In this document: positions 10,423 to 10,547 of the stretch, in pieces
How the letters are laid out: each line of letters opens with the position of its first letter
Numbering within the stretch: the stretch's first letter is position 1
Assembly: GCA_019456245.1 (NCBI GenBank)
Contig: VRUF01000034.1
Location: 6,707 to 17,253, forward strand
Length of the DNA: 10,547 nucleotides
Reading direction: 5' to 3'
Origin: Planctomycetota bacterium
GTDB lineage: Bacteria; Planctomycetota; Phycisphaerae; Sedimentisphaerales; Anaerohalosphaeraceae
Notes under the pieces: generated by a model
Databases searched by the model: none
The model's input: the letters and a program-made list of their open reading frames with translations, nothing else
Told to the model about the DNA's origin: nothing
Made by a program: the position numbers and the translations under genes

Positions 10423-10547
10423 TTAGCGAAATTGCAATAAAATCTGCATGCCTCCAGCAATGACTACCGCCCACATAAACTTGCGCGCTTGGCTATTCTT
10501 CTGGACTTCTTTTTCAATGATTTCTAGCTTGCGGTGTGTCTGTATTA
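10423..10547 (-). CDS. C-terminal part of a small membrane protein (start beyond window)
   Basis: The frame is open from the window edge to TAA (10423-10425), giving 40 visible residues. A charged amphipathic helix (HRKLEIIEKEVQKNSQARK) leads into a hydrophobic segment (FMWAVVIAGGMQILLQF) and one final Arg. A coiled-coil followed by a single C-terminal membrane helix is the layout of XhlA-like and other small phage lysis-associated proteins, but the visible part is too short for a family call. It is read in the same direction as the lipoprotein gene. Confidence 0.5.
   Translation of the reverse strand, partial: IQTHRKLEIIEKEVQKNSQARKFMWAVVIAGGMQILLQFR

Overview
The window looks like the left end of an integrated, phage-like element in a bacterial chromosome. 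The host may be a Chloroflexota/Anaerolineae-type bacterium. That assignment is inferred from a lipoprotein with a Pro/Thr-rich linker and an OB-like fold and from the general style of the genes, not from any marker gene. The left end is marked by the 3' part of a tRNA gene (about 542-590, minus strand) that has lost its 5' half, directly next to a tyrosine recombinase (628-1530, minus). Positions 1-540 are therefore probably outside the element; they hold the end of an XRE-type regulator and a long nested inverted repeat. No far-end att site or phage structural gene lies in the window, so prophage, satellite and integrative plasmid all remain possible.

From 1581 to 2943 there is a membrane protein, a small convergent minus-strand gene with a good promoter carrying a GAAC-N4-GTTC operator in its spacer, and then about 670 bases without protein genes. 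This gene-free stretch holds three strong inverted repeats, a perfect DnaA box, a clear tRNA with anticodon CAU, and a run of tRNA-like or otherwise structured RNA ending in a degenerate tRNA-like cloverleaf.

From 2944 to about 7660 runs a tightly packed plus-strand early operon, with many ATGA stop/start overlaps: a winged-helix-like protein, a 57-residue protein, a LexA-type DNA-binding domain without the protease, an HTH-HNH protein with a short C-terminus, a lambda O-like replication initiator, a small protein, a Pol X/beta-type nucleotidyltransferase, a RusA-type Holliday junction resolvase, a beta-class N4/N6 DNA methyltransferase and a conserved-looking unknown protein. The replication initiator gene carries four dyad-symmetric iterons followed by an A/T-rich stretch, the same architecture as the lambda origin inside gene O. 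This is the most interesting signal in the window.

From 7699 to 9737 there is a small two-segment membrane protein (holin-like at best), a strong hairpin, and a string of small, mostly Cys-rich unknown genes. Two of these share an exact 36-bp repeat covering the ribosome binding site and start codon, a sign of modular gene shuffling. A bidirectional terminator separates them from a minus-strand lipoprotein gene with an OB-fold-like domain. The window ends inside the C-terminus of a minus-strand membrane protein.

Base composition jumps between blocks (A/T-rich 3800-5410, G/C-rich 5410-6440, intermediate 6470-7190, G/C-rich 7240-7660), which fits mosaic phage-like assembly.
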